Source: a bacterium
GTDB lineage: Bacteria > Cyanobacteriota > Vampirovibrionia > Obscuribacterales > Obscuribacteraceae
Direction: 5' to 3'
Length of the DNA stretch: 64,000 nucleotides
Assembly (NCBI GenBank): GCA_016124935.1
Contig: WGMS01000019.1
Location: 62,001-126,000 of the forward strand
The notes below the pieces were generated by a model. It searched no databases. It saw nothing but the letters and a program-made list of their open reading frames with translations, and was not told the DNA's origin. Both the position numbers and the translations under genes were made by a program. Shown piece after piece: positions 34,536 to 43,402 of the stretch (the first letter of the stretch is position 1; each line of letters opens with the position of its first letter).

Positions 34536-35213
34536 TCATGGCCCAAAGATACTTTCGTCTTGATCAATGGCAAGAAAGCGCGGCGACGATATGACAGTTT
34601 TCTGCCTCAAGATAAGCCCCATCGCCATTGTCTTTACTATAAAAGCCGACTGACGCCGTTCAAATAACTGCGGCGCCGACACGAAAAATTGGTAATGACC
34701 GTCGATTGTCGCAAGAATAGCAGTGCTTATCTCCCGCGAACGAGCTGTTGACCGGCCCAGCCAGTGCATCACATCGATGATGATCTCGTTCAAGACCTCG
34801 ACCCGATGATTGACGGCGCGCTGATAGGCAACTCGCAATTCTGTCCTGGTAGCAGCCAGGGCTGCAATATGAATCAAAGATGCCATATCGCTGACCTCGG
34901 CACCGACATCAGGAGACAGATAGGAGTCTATGAAAAAATCCATCTTCACCTTAGGGGGAGAGTTGCTAGAGATTAGAGAACGAAAGCGTTCATCTTCAAT
35001 GGCGACAAGGTCCTGAAGCAAGGCAAGCAAAATCTCTTCTTTAGTCCGAAAGTGATAGTGGATCGAGCCGGGCGAGGTGCCTACTCTCCTTGCGATGTCC
35101 CTGATCGAAGTCTCCCCATAGCCGCGCTCTACAATGCAGTCCTTGAGACCATGAATGATCTCCATTCGACGTATGTTGGCTGTACGTTTGCTAGCATTAG
35201 CTTTTCCAGACAT
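34536..35213 (-). CDS. TetR family transcriptional regulator
   Basis: 225 residues. The N-terminal DNA-binding domain (about 13-60) carries a TetR helix-turn-helix: GYGETSIRDIARRVGTSPGSIHYHF, here split as ETSIRDIARRVG and TSPGSIHYHFRTKEEIL. The C-terminal helical domain is typical for ligand binding and dimerisation; the ligand is unknown. A 24-bp near-palindrome lies 72-95 bp upstream of its start and again upstream of hypB, suggesting autoregulation and control of hydrogenase maturation genes. It lies downstream of hypF on the same strand. Confidence 0.93.
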   Translation of the reverse strand: MSGKANASKRTANIRRMEIIHGLKDCIVERGYGETSIRDIARRVGTSPGSIHYHFRTKEEILLALLQDLVAIEDERFRSLISSNSPPKVKMDFFIDSYLSPDVGAEVSDMASLIHIAALAATRTELRVAYQRAVNHRVEVLNEIIIDVMHWLGRSTARSREISTAILATIDGHYQFFVSAPQLFERRQSAFIVKTMAMGLILRQKTVISSPRFLAIDQDESIFGP

Positions 35214-35284
35214 CGGCTTTCAACATCCTCATCTCTTGGCTTTCTGCCATCCGATACCCATCTCTCTTTTTTGCAAATCAAATT

Positions 35285-35308
35285 ATCTGGACGGTTGACC
35301 GGCCAAAT
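35285..35308. promoter_or_regulatory. Candidate TetR operator, site 1
   Basis: A 24-bp near-palindrome with half-sites ATCTGG-A-CGGT and ACCG-G-CCAAAT lies between hypF and tetR, 72-95 bp upstream of the tetR ATG. Its 20-bp core is identical, in reverse orientation, to the site at 42349-42372. Length and symmetry suit a TetR dimer. Confidence 0.65.
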
Positions 35309-35403
35309 TCTACAAATCTCTAGAGAGACACCGGTCACTTTGGCGCATTAAATTTGAGCGACACTTGCCTGATCAAAAACAAATTCTAAGAGGGTAGCCG
35401 GTG

Positions 35404-35466
35404 CTCACTGAAACCAAGTCGCGGCTCTCTGAAACCAAGCCAACACTCACTGAAAGCAAGCCAGGG
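35404..35466. repeat. 21-bp tandem repeat at the 3' end of hypF
   Basis: Three units of exactly 21 bp (starts 35404, 35425, 35446) share [CT]TC-A/T-CTGAAA-C/G-CAAG. The last overlaps the final hypF codons and stop (ACFQ, then TGA); the others repeat that text downstream. Read in frame past the stop they would encode AWFQ and TWFQ. Confidence 0.85.
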
Positions 35467-38035
35467 CTGCCTGGCCAAGACTGATGCCTCCGTCGTTGGC
35501 CGGCACACGAGAGTTGGCCAGAAGCTTTATGTGAGGGGCAGATGCCGCCAGCTCCGCACCGAAGAGATTGACAAGGAGCATATTCTGCATGACACCACCG
35601 GCAATGGCAACGGTAGCGAGCTGGTGCTGTTCGCAAAGAGAGATGGCGGCGGCGGTCATTCCTCTCGCCAGACCCAAATGAAAAGCTCCAGCTATATCTT
35701 GTTGTGAAGCACCCTTCAATCTATCTTGCATCAACTCGCTGAGCGCCTCTCGCCAATCCAAACATAGCGCTCGTGCATCGTATATAAAAGGATATGCTTT
35801 CTGAGCTAAAGAAGACCGGGCCAGATGCTCGAGCCAGATTGCCGCCTGGGCTTCGAAACTGACCTCTCCGACAAAGCCGGTCAGGGCGGCGGCAGCATCG
35901 AAAAGACGCCCGACCGATGTGGTCTTCCGACATTGAAGATCTTTAGAGAGCATCTGTTGAACCAGAGCCATGCGCTTTTCAGGAAATTCAAATGGCGGCA
36001 CCGAAAGCTTGTCTAGCGAAAGGGGAACGTCCACTGACAGAAGACTATCTGTAGACGAAGGCGAAGACGATCGCGAAGACGATGGCGGAGAAGAGGAGAT
36101 TGAGTGCAAAAATCCGGCAGCCGCCTGGGCCGGGAATCTTGCCGCAGCATCACCACCAGGCATCGTCGCAGGATATATTGAAGCGACTCTTTCGAAGCCT
36201 GATTGCAAAGATCCGACAAAGAACTCGCCGCCCCAGATCGATGCGTCATAGCCCAAGCTGGATTCGTCATCGCCCCAGCCTGTACCGTCGAAGGCGATAC
36301 CGATGACTTTCTCTTCAAAAATATCTAGCCCCTCCAGAGAATAGAGTTCGCCATGTTCCCCTTGAGCACTACGACGGCTATGCTCGGCTAGCACCGAAGC
36401 AATATGGGCTCGGTGGTGCTGGATGCCTATCCGACGTGCACAGGGCAGTTGAAGGGCGAACTGGGTCGACATGTACTGGGGATGGAGATCATGACAGACA
36501 ATCAGTTCTTCGTGTTTAATACCGTACATGGAAGTCAGATCAGAAACGGTCTCACGAAATGCATCGAAACAAGAGGTCTGCTCGAGATCACCGATATACT
36601 GGCTGACAAAAGCCTGACCGGCGACAACCAGGGTTATGGTGTTTTTCAGGTCGGCTCCCAAGGCCAAGACAGGCTGTTCACAAGGCAAAGTCGCCACCGC
36701 CCCCGGGGCATAGCCCCTTGCTCTTCGAATCAGATGAAAGCCCAGGGCGCTGGTGGCAGCAACAGAGTCATCCACTCGTCTTTGAATCGGTCTTTCTCCT
36801 ACTAAAAAAGCATCGGCGATACCATCGAGCTCCTCGACGGCGCGATCATCGTCATAAGCTATCGGCTGGCTGGATCTGTTGGCGCTGGTCAGAATCAGAA
36901 ACGGTGGCGCACCGTATTTGAAGAGCAGATGATGCAGTGGGGTATAGGGCAGCATCACGCCCAGATCAAGATTATCCGGTGCCAGCAAAGACTGATTGAG
37001 TCGCCTGCTATCAGCCAAGTTGGATTGATAGGAAGACGTTGATTTGCCGCCGCCGTGCACACCACCATCGCCGTTCATTCGACTGCGAGCCAGCACTATC
37101 GGTCGGGCAATAGACATAAGCGCTTCTGCTGCGACCGGATTGAGGTCCACAATTTGTCGGGCATGCTCCAGCGATTTGACCATGACCGCGAATGGCTTTT
37201 CTTTGCGATACTTTCTTTCGCGTAAGGCTCGTAGTGCGTCATCGTTGGTGGCGTCCAGCGCCAGGTGATAACCGCCTATACCCTTGACGGCCACTATCTT
37301 TCCATCTTGCAACAACCGAGCGGCCTGCTTAACAGCTTCTATACCGCAAGATAAAGTAGAAGATGATGCGGTCCTCTCTCTAGCGGGATCTTTGTATTCC
37401 GGATATATCGGGTATTCCGGAAATTCTACATGCTCTGCTCTTGCAACTCCTGCAATACGCAAAAAGTATTGCGGACCGCATTTGTTGCAGGCTACCGGCT
37501 GGGCGTGAAATCTTCTATCTTCAGGGTTTTCATAGCCATGACGACAGTGCTCACACATTGGCCATTGCGCCATGGTGGTGGCAGTTCTGTCATAGGGCAG
37601 CGACTTGATAATAGAGTAACGTGGACCGCAATGGGTGCAGTTGACGTAGGGGTATTCACAATACGGGCTGTTGGTGTCAGCCAGATCAGAAAGGCAGGCT
37701 GCACAGACCACCATATCCGGTGAGATGCGGGCGACGATTCTATCGCCGGAGCGACTCTCGACAATAACAAACTCGCTATAGTCTTGCGGCGCGCACTCCC
37801 TGACGATCACTGCATCAATTCGGGAGGCAGGTGGGGCTTTCTCCTTCAAACTGGAAAGAAATGCGGCTATAGCTCCTTCGTCGCCTTCGATATGGACCTC
37901 TACGCCAGCTTCGTCATTGAGAACCCATCCGAAAAGACCATGTTCTCTAGCATGCAGATATATAAACGGGCGAAAGCCAACCCCCTGGACTATTCCTTTG
38001 ATTCGAATCAAAGATGCTTTTTTAGTAACGGGCAT
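35447..38035 (-). CDS. hypF: Carbamoyltransferase HypF
   Basis: 862 residues, longer than the usual ~750. Domains in order: acylphosphatase (1-~90, GIVQGVGFRPFIYLHA), two zinc-finger repeats (CAACLSDL, CTHCGPRYSI, CEHCRHGY, CNKCGP), a YrdC-like adenylation domain (GGYHLALDATNDDALRALRERK) and the Kae1-like carbamoyltransferase (HHRAHIASVLAEH, IAFDGTGWGDD, IAGGVMQN). It makes the CN ligand precursor of [NiFe]-hydrogenase from carbamoyl phosphate, passing it to HypE. A Ser/Pro-rich insert (near 36030-36110) lies inside the last domain, which partly explains the length. Confidence 0.95.
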   Translation of the reverse strand: MPVTKKASLIRIKGIVQGVGFRPFIYLHAREHGLFGWVLNDEAGVEVHIEGDEGAIAAFLSSLKEKAPPASRIDAVIVRECAPQDYSEFVIVESRSGDRIVARISPDMVVCAACLSDLADTNSPYCEYPYVNCTHCGPRYSIIKSLPYDRTATTMAQWPMCEHCRHGYENPEDRRFHAQPVACNKCGPQYFLRIAGVARAEHVEFPEYPIYPEYKDPARERTASSSTLSCGIEAVKQAARLLQDGKIVAVKGIGGYHLALDATNDDALRALRERKYRKEKPFAVMVKSLEHARQIVDLNPVAAEALMSIARPIVLARSRMNGDGGVHGGGKSTSSYQSNLADSRRLNQSLLAPDNLDLGVMLPYTPLHHLLFKYGAPPFLILTSANRSSQPIAYDDDRAVEELDGIADAFLVGERPIQRRVDDSVAATSALGFHLIRRARGYAPGAVATLPCEQPVLALGADLKNTITLVVAGQAFVSQYIGDLEQTSCFDAFRETVSDLTSMYGIKHEELIVCHDLHPQYMSTQFALQLPCARRIGIQHHRAHIASVLAEHSRRSAQGEHGELYSLEGLDIFEEKVIGIAFDGTGWGDDESSLGYDASIWGGEFFVGSLQSGFERVASIYPATMPGGDAAARFPAQAAAGFLHSISSSPPSSSRSSSPSSTDSLLSVDVPLSLDKLSVPPFEFPEKRMALVQQMLSKDLQCRKTTSVGRLFDAAAALTGFVGEVSFEAQAAIWLEHLARSSLAQKAYPFIYDARALCLDWREALSELMQDRLKGASQQDIAGAFHLGLARGMTAAAISLCEQHQLATVAIAGGVMQNMLLVNLFGAELAASAPHIKLLANSRVPANDGGISLGQAALACFQ

Positions 38036-38074
38036 GGCTTTAATGTTCTCCGTGCAACAGGATCAAAGCCTCTG

Positions 38075-39229
38075 TCAGCAAATTCGGGGCAACTGATCGC
38101 CCACCAGCATATCGACTATCCTGCTCGAGCCATAGGGCGTGATCGCGGTTAGTCGTCCCCCTCTATATTTGGATTCTTTTGACGCGCCAGATCCTTCGGA
38201 TTGCCTGGATTGCTTGGATCTATTAGATTCCTTAGACGAGCCAGATCCTCCGGAGCTTCTCGCCTCGGCGCTGACGTCGCCCACGGCACCGATGATCACT
38301 GCCTCTTCTCCGCCTCTTATCCGGCGAATGGCGGCAAGCGCTTTATCTGCGGCTTCGGCTGCCACCACTGCCAGGAACTGACCTTCATTGGCCACATGCA
38401 ACACATCGAGCCCCAGCACTTCGCAGGCTCCACGAACAGTATCGCGCACAGGAATCAAACGATCTTCTATGACGATGTCCCTGCCGCTGTCTTCAGCCAG
38501 CTCATTCAAAGAAGTGGCGACTCCACCCCTTGTGGGATCACGCATCCAGCGTACATCAGAACCGCAGGTATTTAACAAAGCTTCCACGAAAGGCCAGACG
38601 CTGCGGCTGTCAGACTGCAAATCGGCCTCGATATCCAGCTCGCCGCGGGCGAGAAGCACAGTGATACCATGATCGCCCACAGGACCACTGAGAATAATTT
38701 TGTCGCCCGAACAGACGCTCTTGCCTTCCAGAAACACCCCGGAGACAGGCTCTCCGATACCGCTGGTGGTTATATACATTCCATCGGCCATACCATGCTC
38801 CACCACTTTGGTATCACCACCCACCACCGGCACTCCCGCCTTTGCCGAAGCTTCCGCCATGGCATCGAGGGCTTGCGCCACCACAGCGGTCGAGGTGCCG
38901 GCTTCAAGAATAAGCGTCGCCAGAAGCGCCACCGGACGCGAGCCCGAGACGGCAAGATCGTTGACGGTGCCATTCACCGCCAGAGAGCCGATATTGCCTC
39001 CGGGAAATTCGAGCGGCTTGACCACAAAACTATCGGTGGTGAAAGCCAGCGGCTTGCCGCTAAAATCGATAATCGCCGAATCGGACAAGCGATTCAATAT
39101 AGGATTGGCTAGCCTGGGAAGAATCAAGCCTTCGACAAGACGGCGACTGGCTTTACCTCCTGCACCATGGGCAAGCTCTATCTGACGGTCTTTGAAAGAG
39201 TTCTCCGAATCTGTATCTGCTCCTACCAC
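38075..39229 (-). CDS. hypE: Hydrogenase maturation factor HypE
   Basis: 384 residues from the GTG at 39229, two bases past the hypD stop and 8 nt after GGAG; a longer frame to 39340 would overlap hypD. PurM-like ATPase features: ELAHGAGGKAS, FTTDSFVV, NGTVNDLAVSG, PVVGGDTKVV and MRDPTRGGVA. It ends in the essential PRIC, whose Cys carries the carbamoyl group that becomes thiocyanate. A ~35-residue Ser/Lys/Gly-rich insert (about residues 325-360) just before the C-terminal strand is unusual for the family. Confidence 0.95.
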   Translation of the reverse strand: MVGADTDSENSFKDRQIELAHGAGGKASRRLVEGLILPRLANPILNRLSDSAIIDFSGKPLAFTTDSFVVKPLEFPGGNIGSLAVNGTVNDLAVSGSRPVALLATLILEAGTSTAVVAQALDAMAEASAKAGVPVVGGDTKVVEHGMADGMYITTSGIGEPVSGVFLEGKSVCSGDKIILSGPVGDHGITVLLARGELDIEADLQSDSRSVWPFVEALLNTCGSDVRWMRDPTRGGVATSLNELAEDSGRDIVIEDRLIPVRDTVRGACEVLGLDVLHVANEGQFLAVVAAEAADKALAAIRRIRGGEEAVIIGAVGDVSAEARSSGGSGSSKESNRSKQSRQSEGSGASKESKYRGGRLTAITPYGSSRIVDMLVGDQLPRIC

Positions 39230-39231
39230 TT

Positions 39232-40383
39232 TCAGCTCCGTTTTGCATAATTGAAATAAGCGGCACATGAGCCTTCCGACGAGACCATCAAAGCCCCGAC
39301 CGGACGCTCCGGCGTGCATTCTTTGCCGAAGAGAGCGCATTGATGCGGCTTCATCAGCCCTTTTAAAACCTGACCGCAGGGCGCGTCATCATGACGCTTG
39401 CGGCTCTGGCAGGCGGCGCCTTCAGAGAACCGTTCTTCTCTTTCTATTCTGTGCCGCTCTAACAAATCAGCATATTTCACTTCGGCATCAAAGTCAGAAT
39501 ATTCCTCGGTCAGACGCACGGCAGAGGCGGCAATGGAGCCCAGCCCCCGCCACTCGAACTCTTTTCTCAATTCGAAAACTGTCGACAAAACCTTCTCGGC
39601 AACCGGATTCGCTTGCCAGGGTACGACACGCTCATATTGGTTTTCGACTCTGGATTCGCCTGCTTTCAACTGTTTTATCAACAGCAAAAGAGACTGAAGG
39701 ATATCCAGCGGTTCAAAGCCAGATACTATGACGGGCTTCTTGTAATCTCTAGCAATCTCTTCGTAAGCGCCGGCACCAATAACGGTGGCGACATGACCGG
39801 GACCGACGAAGCCGTCAATCTCCATCTCGGGATCATCTAAAACGGCTCGCATCGGCGGAATCACCGTGACATGATTGACGAAGACAGAGAAATTATCCAC
39901 CTCCATCTCTTTTGCTTTCATTACGGTAAGGGCTGTGGCAGGGGCGGTTGTCTCGAAGCCGATGGCGAAAAACACAACAGAATTATTTGGATTAGATTGG
40001 GCGATTTTGAGCGCATCGAGAGGCGAGTAGACCATGCGAATATCGAGCCCTTTCGCTTTCATTTCAAGCGGGCTGCCCTCATAACCGGGCACACGCATCA
40101 TGTCACCGTATACGGTTAAGATCGCATCGCCTTCCGGAGCTGCCGCTATCGCCAGGCCTTCGTCGACTCTGTCCATGGGCAGGATGCATACCGGACATCC
40201 CGGTCCGTGAATGAGCTCGATACCCTCAGGCAAAAGCTGTTCCAATCCAAAGCGATAAATAGCATGGGTGTGCCCGCCGCAGACTTCCATGATTCGATAA
40301 TGATCATCGCCCACCAGGGACTTTATCTCTTCGGCGGTTTTCTTTATGAGCTCCGGGTCGCGAAATTCGTCCACAAATTTCAT
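39232..40383 (-). CDS. hypD: Hydrogenase maturation factor HypD
   Basis: 383 residues from the ATG at 40383 (MKFVDEFRDPEL, the family start), 4 nt past the hypC stop, with GGGAG upstream; the longer frame to 40473 lies inside hypC. Diagnostic motifs are MEVCGGHTHAIYRFG, HGPGCPVCILP, GFETTAPATA and the C-terminal Cys-rich part (CGQVLKG, CALFGKECTPE, SSEGSCAAYF). HypD holds a [4Fe-4S] cluster and assembles the Fe(CN)2CO unit with HypC. Confidence 0.96.
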   Translation of the reverse strand: MKFVDEFRDPELIKKTAEEIKSLVGDDHYRIMEVCGGHTHAIYRFGLEQLLPEGIELIHGPGCPVCILPMDRVDEGLAIAAAPEGDAILTVYGDMMRVPGYEGSPLEMKAKGLDIRMVYSPLDALKIAQSNPNNSVVFFAIGFETTAPATALTVMKAKEMEVDNFSVFVNHVTVIPPMRAVLDDPEMEIDGFVGPGHVATVIGAGAYEEIARDYKKPVIVSGFEPLDILQSLLLLIKQLKAGESRVENQYERVVPWQANPVAEKVLSTVFELRKEFEWRGLGSIAASAVRLTEEYSDFDAEVKYADLLERHRIEREERFSEGAACQSRKRHDDAPCGQVLKGLMKPHQCALFGKECTPERPVGALMVSSEGSCAAYFNYAKRS

Positions 40384-40387
40384 AGTC

Positions 40388-40735
40388 TCAGGCTCCCGGT
40401 TTGTTTTGCGGCTGGATGTCGGGCTTCCGCCCTGCATCGGCTGCACTACTGCTTGCGCTACCGGAGAACTCAAAACTATAGCCTTCGGCTTCTTTTCTCG
40501 ATTGCTCCGCTTCTCCTAAAATCGCCAGCATCGCAAGCTGCTCCATAGCGTGCTCTTCGCTGATTTTTCCCATGGCGAAACCGACATGGATAAGCACCCA
40601 GTCGCCCACCTCAAGACCCTGTTCTTTAATCAGGTCGACATTGATCTGGCGCTTCACTCCAGAGATAGCGGCCCGGGCGAAGTGTCGCTCGGCGTCTATG
40701 AATTCTTCGATTTTTCCAGGAATGGCAAGGCACAT
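40388..40735 (-). CDS. hypC: Hydrogenase assembly chaperone HypC
   Basis: 115 residues from the ATG at 40735, which gives the family N-terminus MCLAIPGKI; Cys2 is the iron-unit ligand. The core (GDWVLIHVGFAMGKISEEHA) is standard. The ~35 residues beyond the usual C-terminus are Ser/Ala-rich and low in complexity, like the inserts in HypE and HypF of this operon. First gene of hypCDEF; divergent from hypA. Confidence 0.94.
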   Translation of the reverse strand: MCLAIPGKIEEFIDAERHFARAAISGVKRQINVDLIKEQGLEVGDWVLIHVGFAMGKISEEHAMEQLAMLAILGEAEQSRKEAEGYSFEFSGSASSSAADAGRKPDIQPQNKPGA

Positions 40736-40768
40736 AGCAGGAAGGGCGAACATATCCAGCAGAGCAAT

Positions 40769-40780
40769 CATTATATAATG
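40769..40780. promoter_or_regulatory. Symmetric -10 box between divergent hypC and hypA
   Basis: The 12-bp palindrome CATTATATAATG gives a TATAAT hexamer on both strands in the gap between the hypC and hypA starts, so the two transcripts may compete for one box. TTGGC and GCCAA half-sites at 40781-40785 and 40801-40805 flank it on the hypA side. No good -35 is visible on either strand. Confidence 0.45.
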
Positions 40781-40832
40781 TTGGCAACTCAGTCGAATGA
40801 GCCAAAAGACTGATTATGCCAGGAGTTTGATA

Positions 40833-41177
40833 ATGCATGAACTGTCGATAGCCAAAAGCCTGGTGGAGATTGCCATAGCCGAGGCGAACAAGGTCGAACA
40901 CCAGGTAGAAGCGGTGCATATAAAGGTCGGCGCCTTATCAGGAGTTGTGCCGGATGCGCTCATGGCTGCCTATGAGTTCGTCACCGAAGCCACCTGCCTG
41001 GAAGGCTCCCGTCTGATCATAGAAAATTGCCCGGTGCAAATCTTCTGCCCCGATTGCAACAAGCTGACGACACTGCCCGATACACAAAATTTCGACTGTT
41101 CCCAGTGCGGCAAAACCAGCGGCGATTTGCGGGCCGGCAGAGAATTAGAGCTGACCGCCCTCGAAATCAGAAGCTGA
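40833..41177 (+). CDS. hypA: Hydrogenase nickel insertion protein HypA
   Basis: 114 residues starting at MHELSIAKSL, whose His2 binds nickel; AGGAG lies 7 nt upstream. The structural zinc site is Cys72/Cys75 (FCPDC) and Cys89/Cys92 (CSQC). It works with HypB to load Ni into the hydrogenase large subunit. It is the only hyp gene on the plus strand; its end converges on hypB with an 8-bp gap. Confidence 0.95.
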   Translation: MHELSIAKSLVEIAIAEANKVEHQVEAVHIKVGALSGVVPDALMAAYEFVTEATCLEGSRLIIENCPVQIFCPDCNKLTTLPDTQNFDCSQCGKTSGDLRAGRELELTALEIRS

Positions 41178-41185
41178 ATGCCTCT

Positions 41186-42091
41186 TTATACCAGGCTGAC
41201 GTCTTTGTGCTGCTTGTGCAAAGTCAGAAGCAGATCGCAAAATTCTTCGATACCGGTGCCTTTTTTAGCCGACAGCTCGAATATGCGAGCATCAGGATTG
41301 ATCGCGCGAACGTTTTTCAGGGCAAGCTCCCGGTCGAAATCACAGGCTTCGGCCAGGTCAATTTTGCTTACTACAACAATATCGGCGAAGCGAAACGCCG
41401 GTGGATACTTGAGAGGCTTGTCCTCCCCTTCGGACACCGAAAGAATGGTCAGGCGCAGGTCTTCGCCGAGGTCAAAAGTAGCGGGGCAGACTAAGTTGCC
41501 GACATTTTCGATGAAGAGCAAATCCAGGGCACGCATATCGAGTTCTGCGCAAGAGCGTGCCACCATTTCGGCATCCAGATGACAGAGGGTGCCTGTGCTC
41601 ACCTGCACCACCGGTGCTCCAGTCTCGCGCAGCCGCCTGGCATCGTTGTCGGTTTCGAGATCGCCTACGATTACTCCGCATCGCTGCTTACCGGAAAGCC
41701 GCTCTATCAGCCTTGTCAGCAGAGTCGTTTTGCCGGCTCCCGGAGAAGAGAGAATGTTGGCACAGAGAATGCCAAGACCCCGGAAGAAGCCTCGATTGCG
41801 TTCGGCTTTGAGATCATTGGCGCCGAGAATGCTTCTGTGCACAGCGATCAGGTCGGTGTGCCGGGGTTCGTGCTCATGAATATGTTCATGTTCATGTTCG
41901 TGTTCTTGCTCGTGTTCTTGCTCGTGGTCGTGGTCGTGGTCATGGCTATGCGTGTGCTCATGGTCATGGCTATGCATGTGCTCATGCTCATGGCTATGCG
42001 TGTGCTCATGCTCATGTTCCTGACCATGACCATGACTCTTTCCATTGACTTTTGTAGGCGTCGGCAGCCCACACCCACATTCCGTACACAT
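41186..42091 (-). CDS. hypB: Hydrogenase nickel incorporation GTPase HypB
   Basis: 301 residues; GGAGGA precedes the ATG. The N-terminus has a high-affinity metal motif (Cys2, Cys5, Cys7), then about 55 residues of alternating His/Glu/Asp (residues 20-77) that should store nickel. The GTPase domain shows Walker A SSPGAGKTTLL, GDLETDNDARRL, FIENVGNLVCPA and SKIDLAE. It supplies Ni to hydrogenase with HypA. The candidate TetR operator lies 258 bp upstream. Confidence 0.96.
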   Translation of the reverse strand: MCTECGCGLPTPTKVNGKSHGHGQEHEHEHTHSHEHEHMHSHDHEHTHSHDHDHDHEQEHEQEHEHEHEHIHEHEPRHTDLIAVHRSILGANDLKAERNRGFFRGLGILCANILSSPGAGKTTLLTRLIERLSGKQRCGVIVGDLETDNDARRLRETGAPVVQVSTGTLCHLDAEMVARSCAELDMRALDLLFIENVGNLVCPATFDLGEDLRLTILSVSEGEDKPLKYPPAFRFADIVVVSKIDLAEACDFDRELALKNVRAINPDARIFELSAKKGTGIEEFCDLLLTLHKQHKDVSLV

Positions 42092-42348
42092 GCTTAAATC
42101 CTCCGGATCACGACCAGCCCGGTCTGTTATCCCATTTTATCCAAACCAGAGCCAGTATCTCAAGGCAAAATCTTCTCGAAATCCGGAAAAACGCAACGAG
42201 TACAATCAGCGCGGTGCAGGAATGCATAATTAATAAGCCTTACCCACAAGGGTCCTGGTGTAAATTCCAAATTATACTCGCGCCCCAAAAGTTTCGAGAA
42301 AAGACTGGGCAAACATGTCTCCAAATTAGAAATTCATCCTTCTGGTCG

Positions 42349-42372
42349 ATTTGGCCGGTCAACCGTCCAAAT
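42349..42372. promoter_or_regulatory. Candidate TetR operator, site 2
   Basis: Half-sites ATTTGG-C-CGGT and ACCG-T-CCAAAT, 20 of 24 positions symmetric. The core is identical in reverse orientation to the site beside tetR (35285-35308). It lies 258 bp upstream of the hypB ATG and 30 bp before the small open frame at 42402. Confidence 0.65.
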
Positions 42373-42401
42373 TTCTATTTGTCGCTCGAAAGACCTCATT
42401 C

Positions 42402-42494
<93 letters not shown>

Positions 42495-42681
42495 TCTGAG
42501 CCAGCCACAGCCTTCCTTGTGACTGAAGTCATATCAATACCTGACTAATGGTTGTTTCAAATATAGAGCAAGAAACCTAGATTATTATCCTGCAAGACTC
42601 CAGAACCAGTCGATCTGAGCAGTTGACACACAGCCTCTAACCATTGACACAACAAAGCAACCGAGAGCGAATGAAGTAAAT

Positions 42682-43014
42682 ATGCCCGACATTATCGCCT
42701 ACTCAGAAGTACCAGCCAGCATCACAAATACTATCAGCGCTATCGAGACTTTTCTTGAAAAAGACTGCTCCAGGAAAGTAAGACTTGGCAGAAACAAAAT
42801 CCTGGCCATAACGAATCACAACTGGCCCAACCAAAATCATCTCAAGATATCCATAGAAGCAGTGGCGAATGCGCAGAATAAAACAGCCATAACCGTAACC
42901 ACATTCGACGTTCACCCAGCAAACGAGATCGCAGTAAAAGAAAACATGCTCGGAATTACCGTAGCTATTTTCAAGAGCCTGGAAAAATCTGAGTGTCGAG
43001 CTAAGGCACCCTAG
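42682..43014 (+). CDS. Hypothetical protein
   Basis: 110 residues, soluble, no signal peptide. Alternating strand-like segments (HNWPNQNHLKISIEAVANA, KTAITVTTFDVHPANEI) and an early helix (ITNTISAIETFLEKD) suggest a small alpha/beta fold. No family recognised and the ribosome-binding site is weak. The next small gene is 85 bp downstream on the same strand. Confidence 0.5.
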   Translation: MPDIIAYSEVPASITNTISAIETFLEKDCSRKVRLGRNKILAITNHNWPNQNHLKISIEAVANAQNKTAITVTTFDVHPANEIAVKENMLGITVAIFKSLEKSECRAKAP

Positions 43015-43099
43015 CCATAGCAGAATTAGAAAATTTCCTTGCGTCTATATTCATGTTCATACAAAAATCAGCATCCATAGCCAGAGAAGGAGCAAATCA

Positions 43100-43315
43100 A
43101 TGACATATTCAAACCATCTTAAAAAGTCCCTCAATCTAAAAGAAGTCCCTTACAGCTTCGAGAAATTTGATAGACCATCTGAGAAAAACTCGACAAGGAA
43201 GAAAACCGAAGCGCTGATAAAAGAATTCAAACTAAATTTCGCAGAAGCAGCCTCGTTCAGGCTCGCGGCCGCAATTCTCTGCTGGATAGATGAACAAGAG
43301 AATGATAAAGGTTGA
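43100..43315 (+). CDS. Small hypothetical protein
   Basis: 71 residues. AGAAGGAG lies 8 nt before the ATG, which supports translation. The sequence is Lys-rich at the N-terminus with a helix (EAASFRLAAAILCWIDEQ) at the C-terminus. No family recognised. A 38-bp perfect palindrome lies 87 bp downstream. Confidence 0.6.
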   Translation: MTYSNHLKKSLNLKEVPYSFEKFDRPSEKNSTRKKTEALIKEFKLNFAEAASFRLAAAILCWIDEQENDKG

Positions 43316-43402
43316 GCATTAATCTCCTACTTACCTGGAATAAAAACCTTCCAATCGATACAGTCAGCCGGCGCAACGAAAAGAGAGCGCGCGCAAAATA
43401 AA

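Noticed and set aside
41579-42097. 172-codon plus-strand frame opposite hypB
   Set aside because: Its Met/Val/Phe-rich repeats are the antisense image of the His-rich stretch of HypB.
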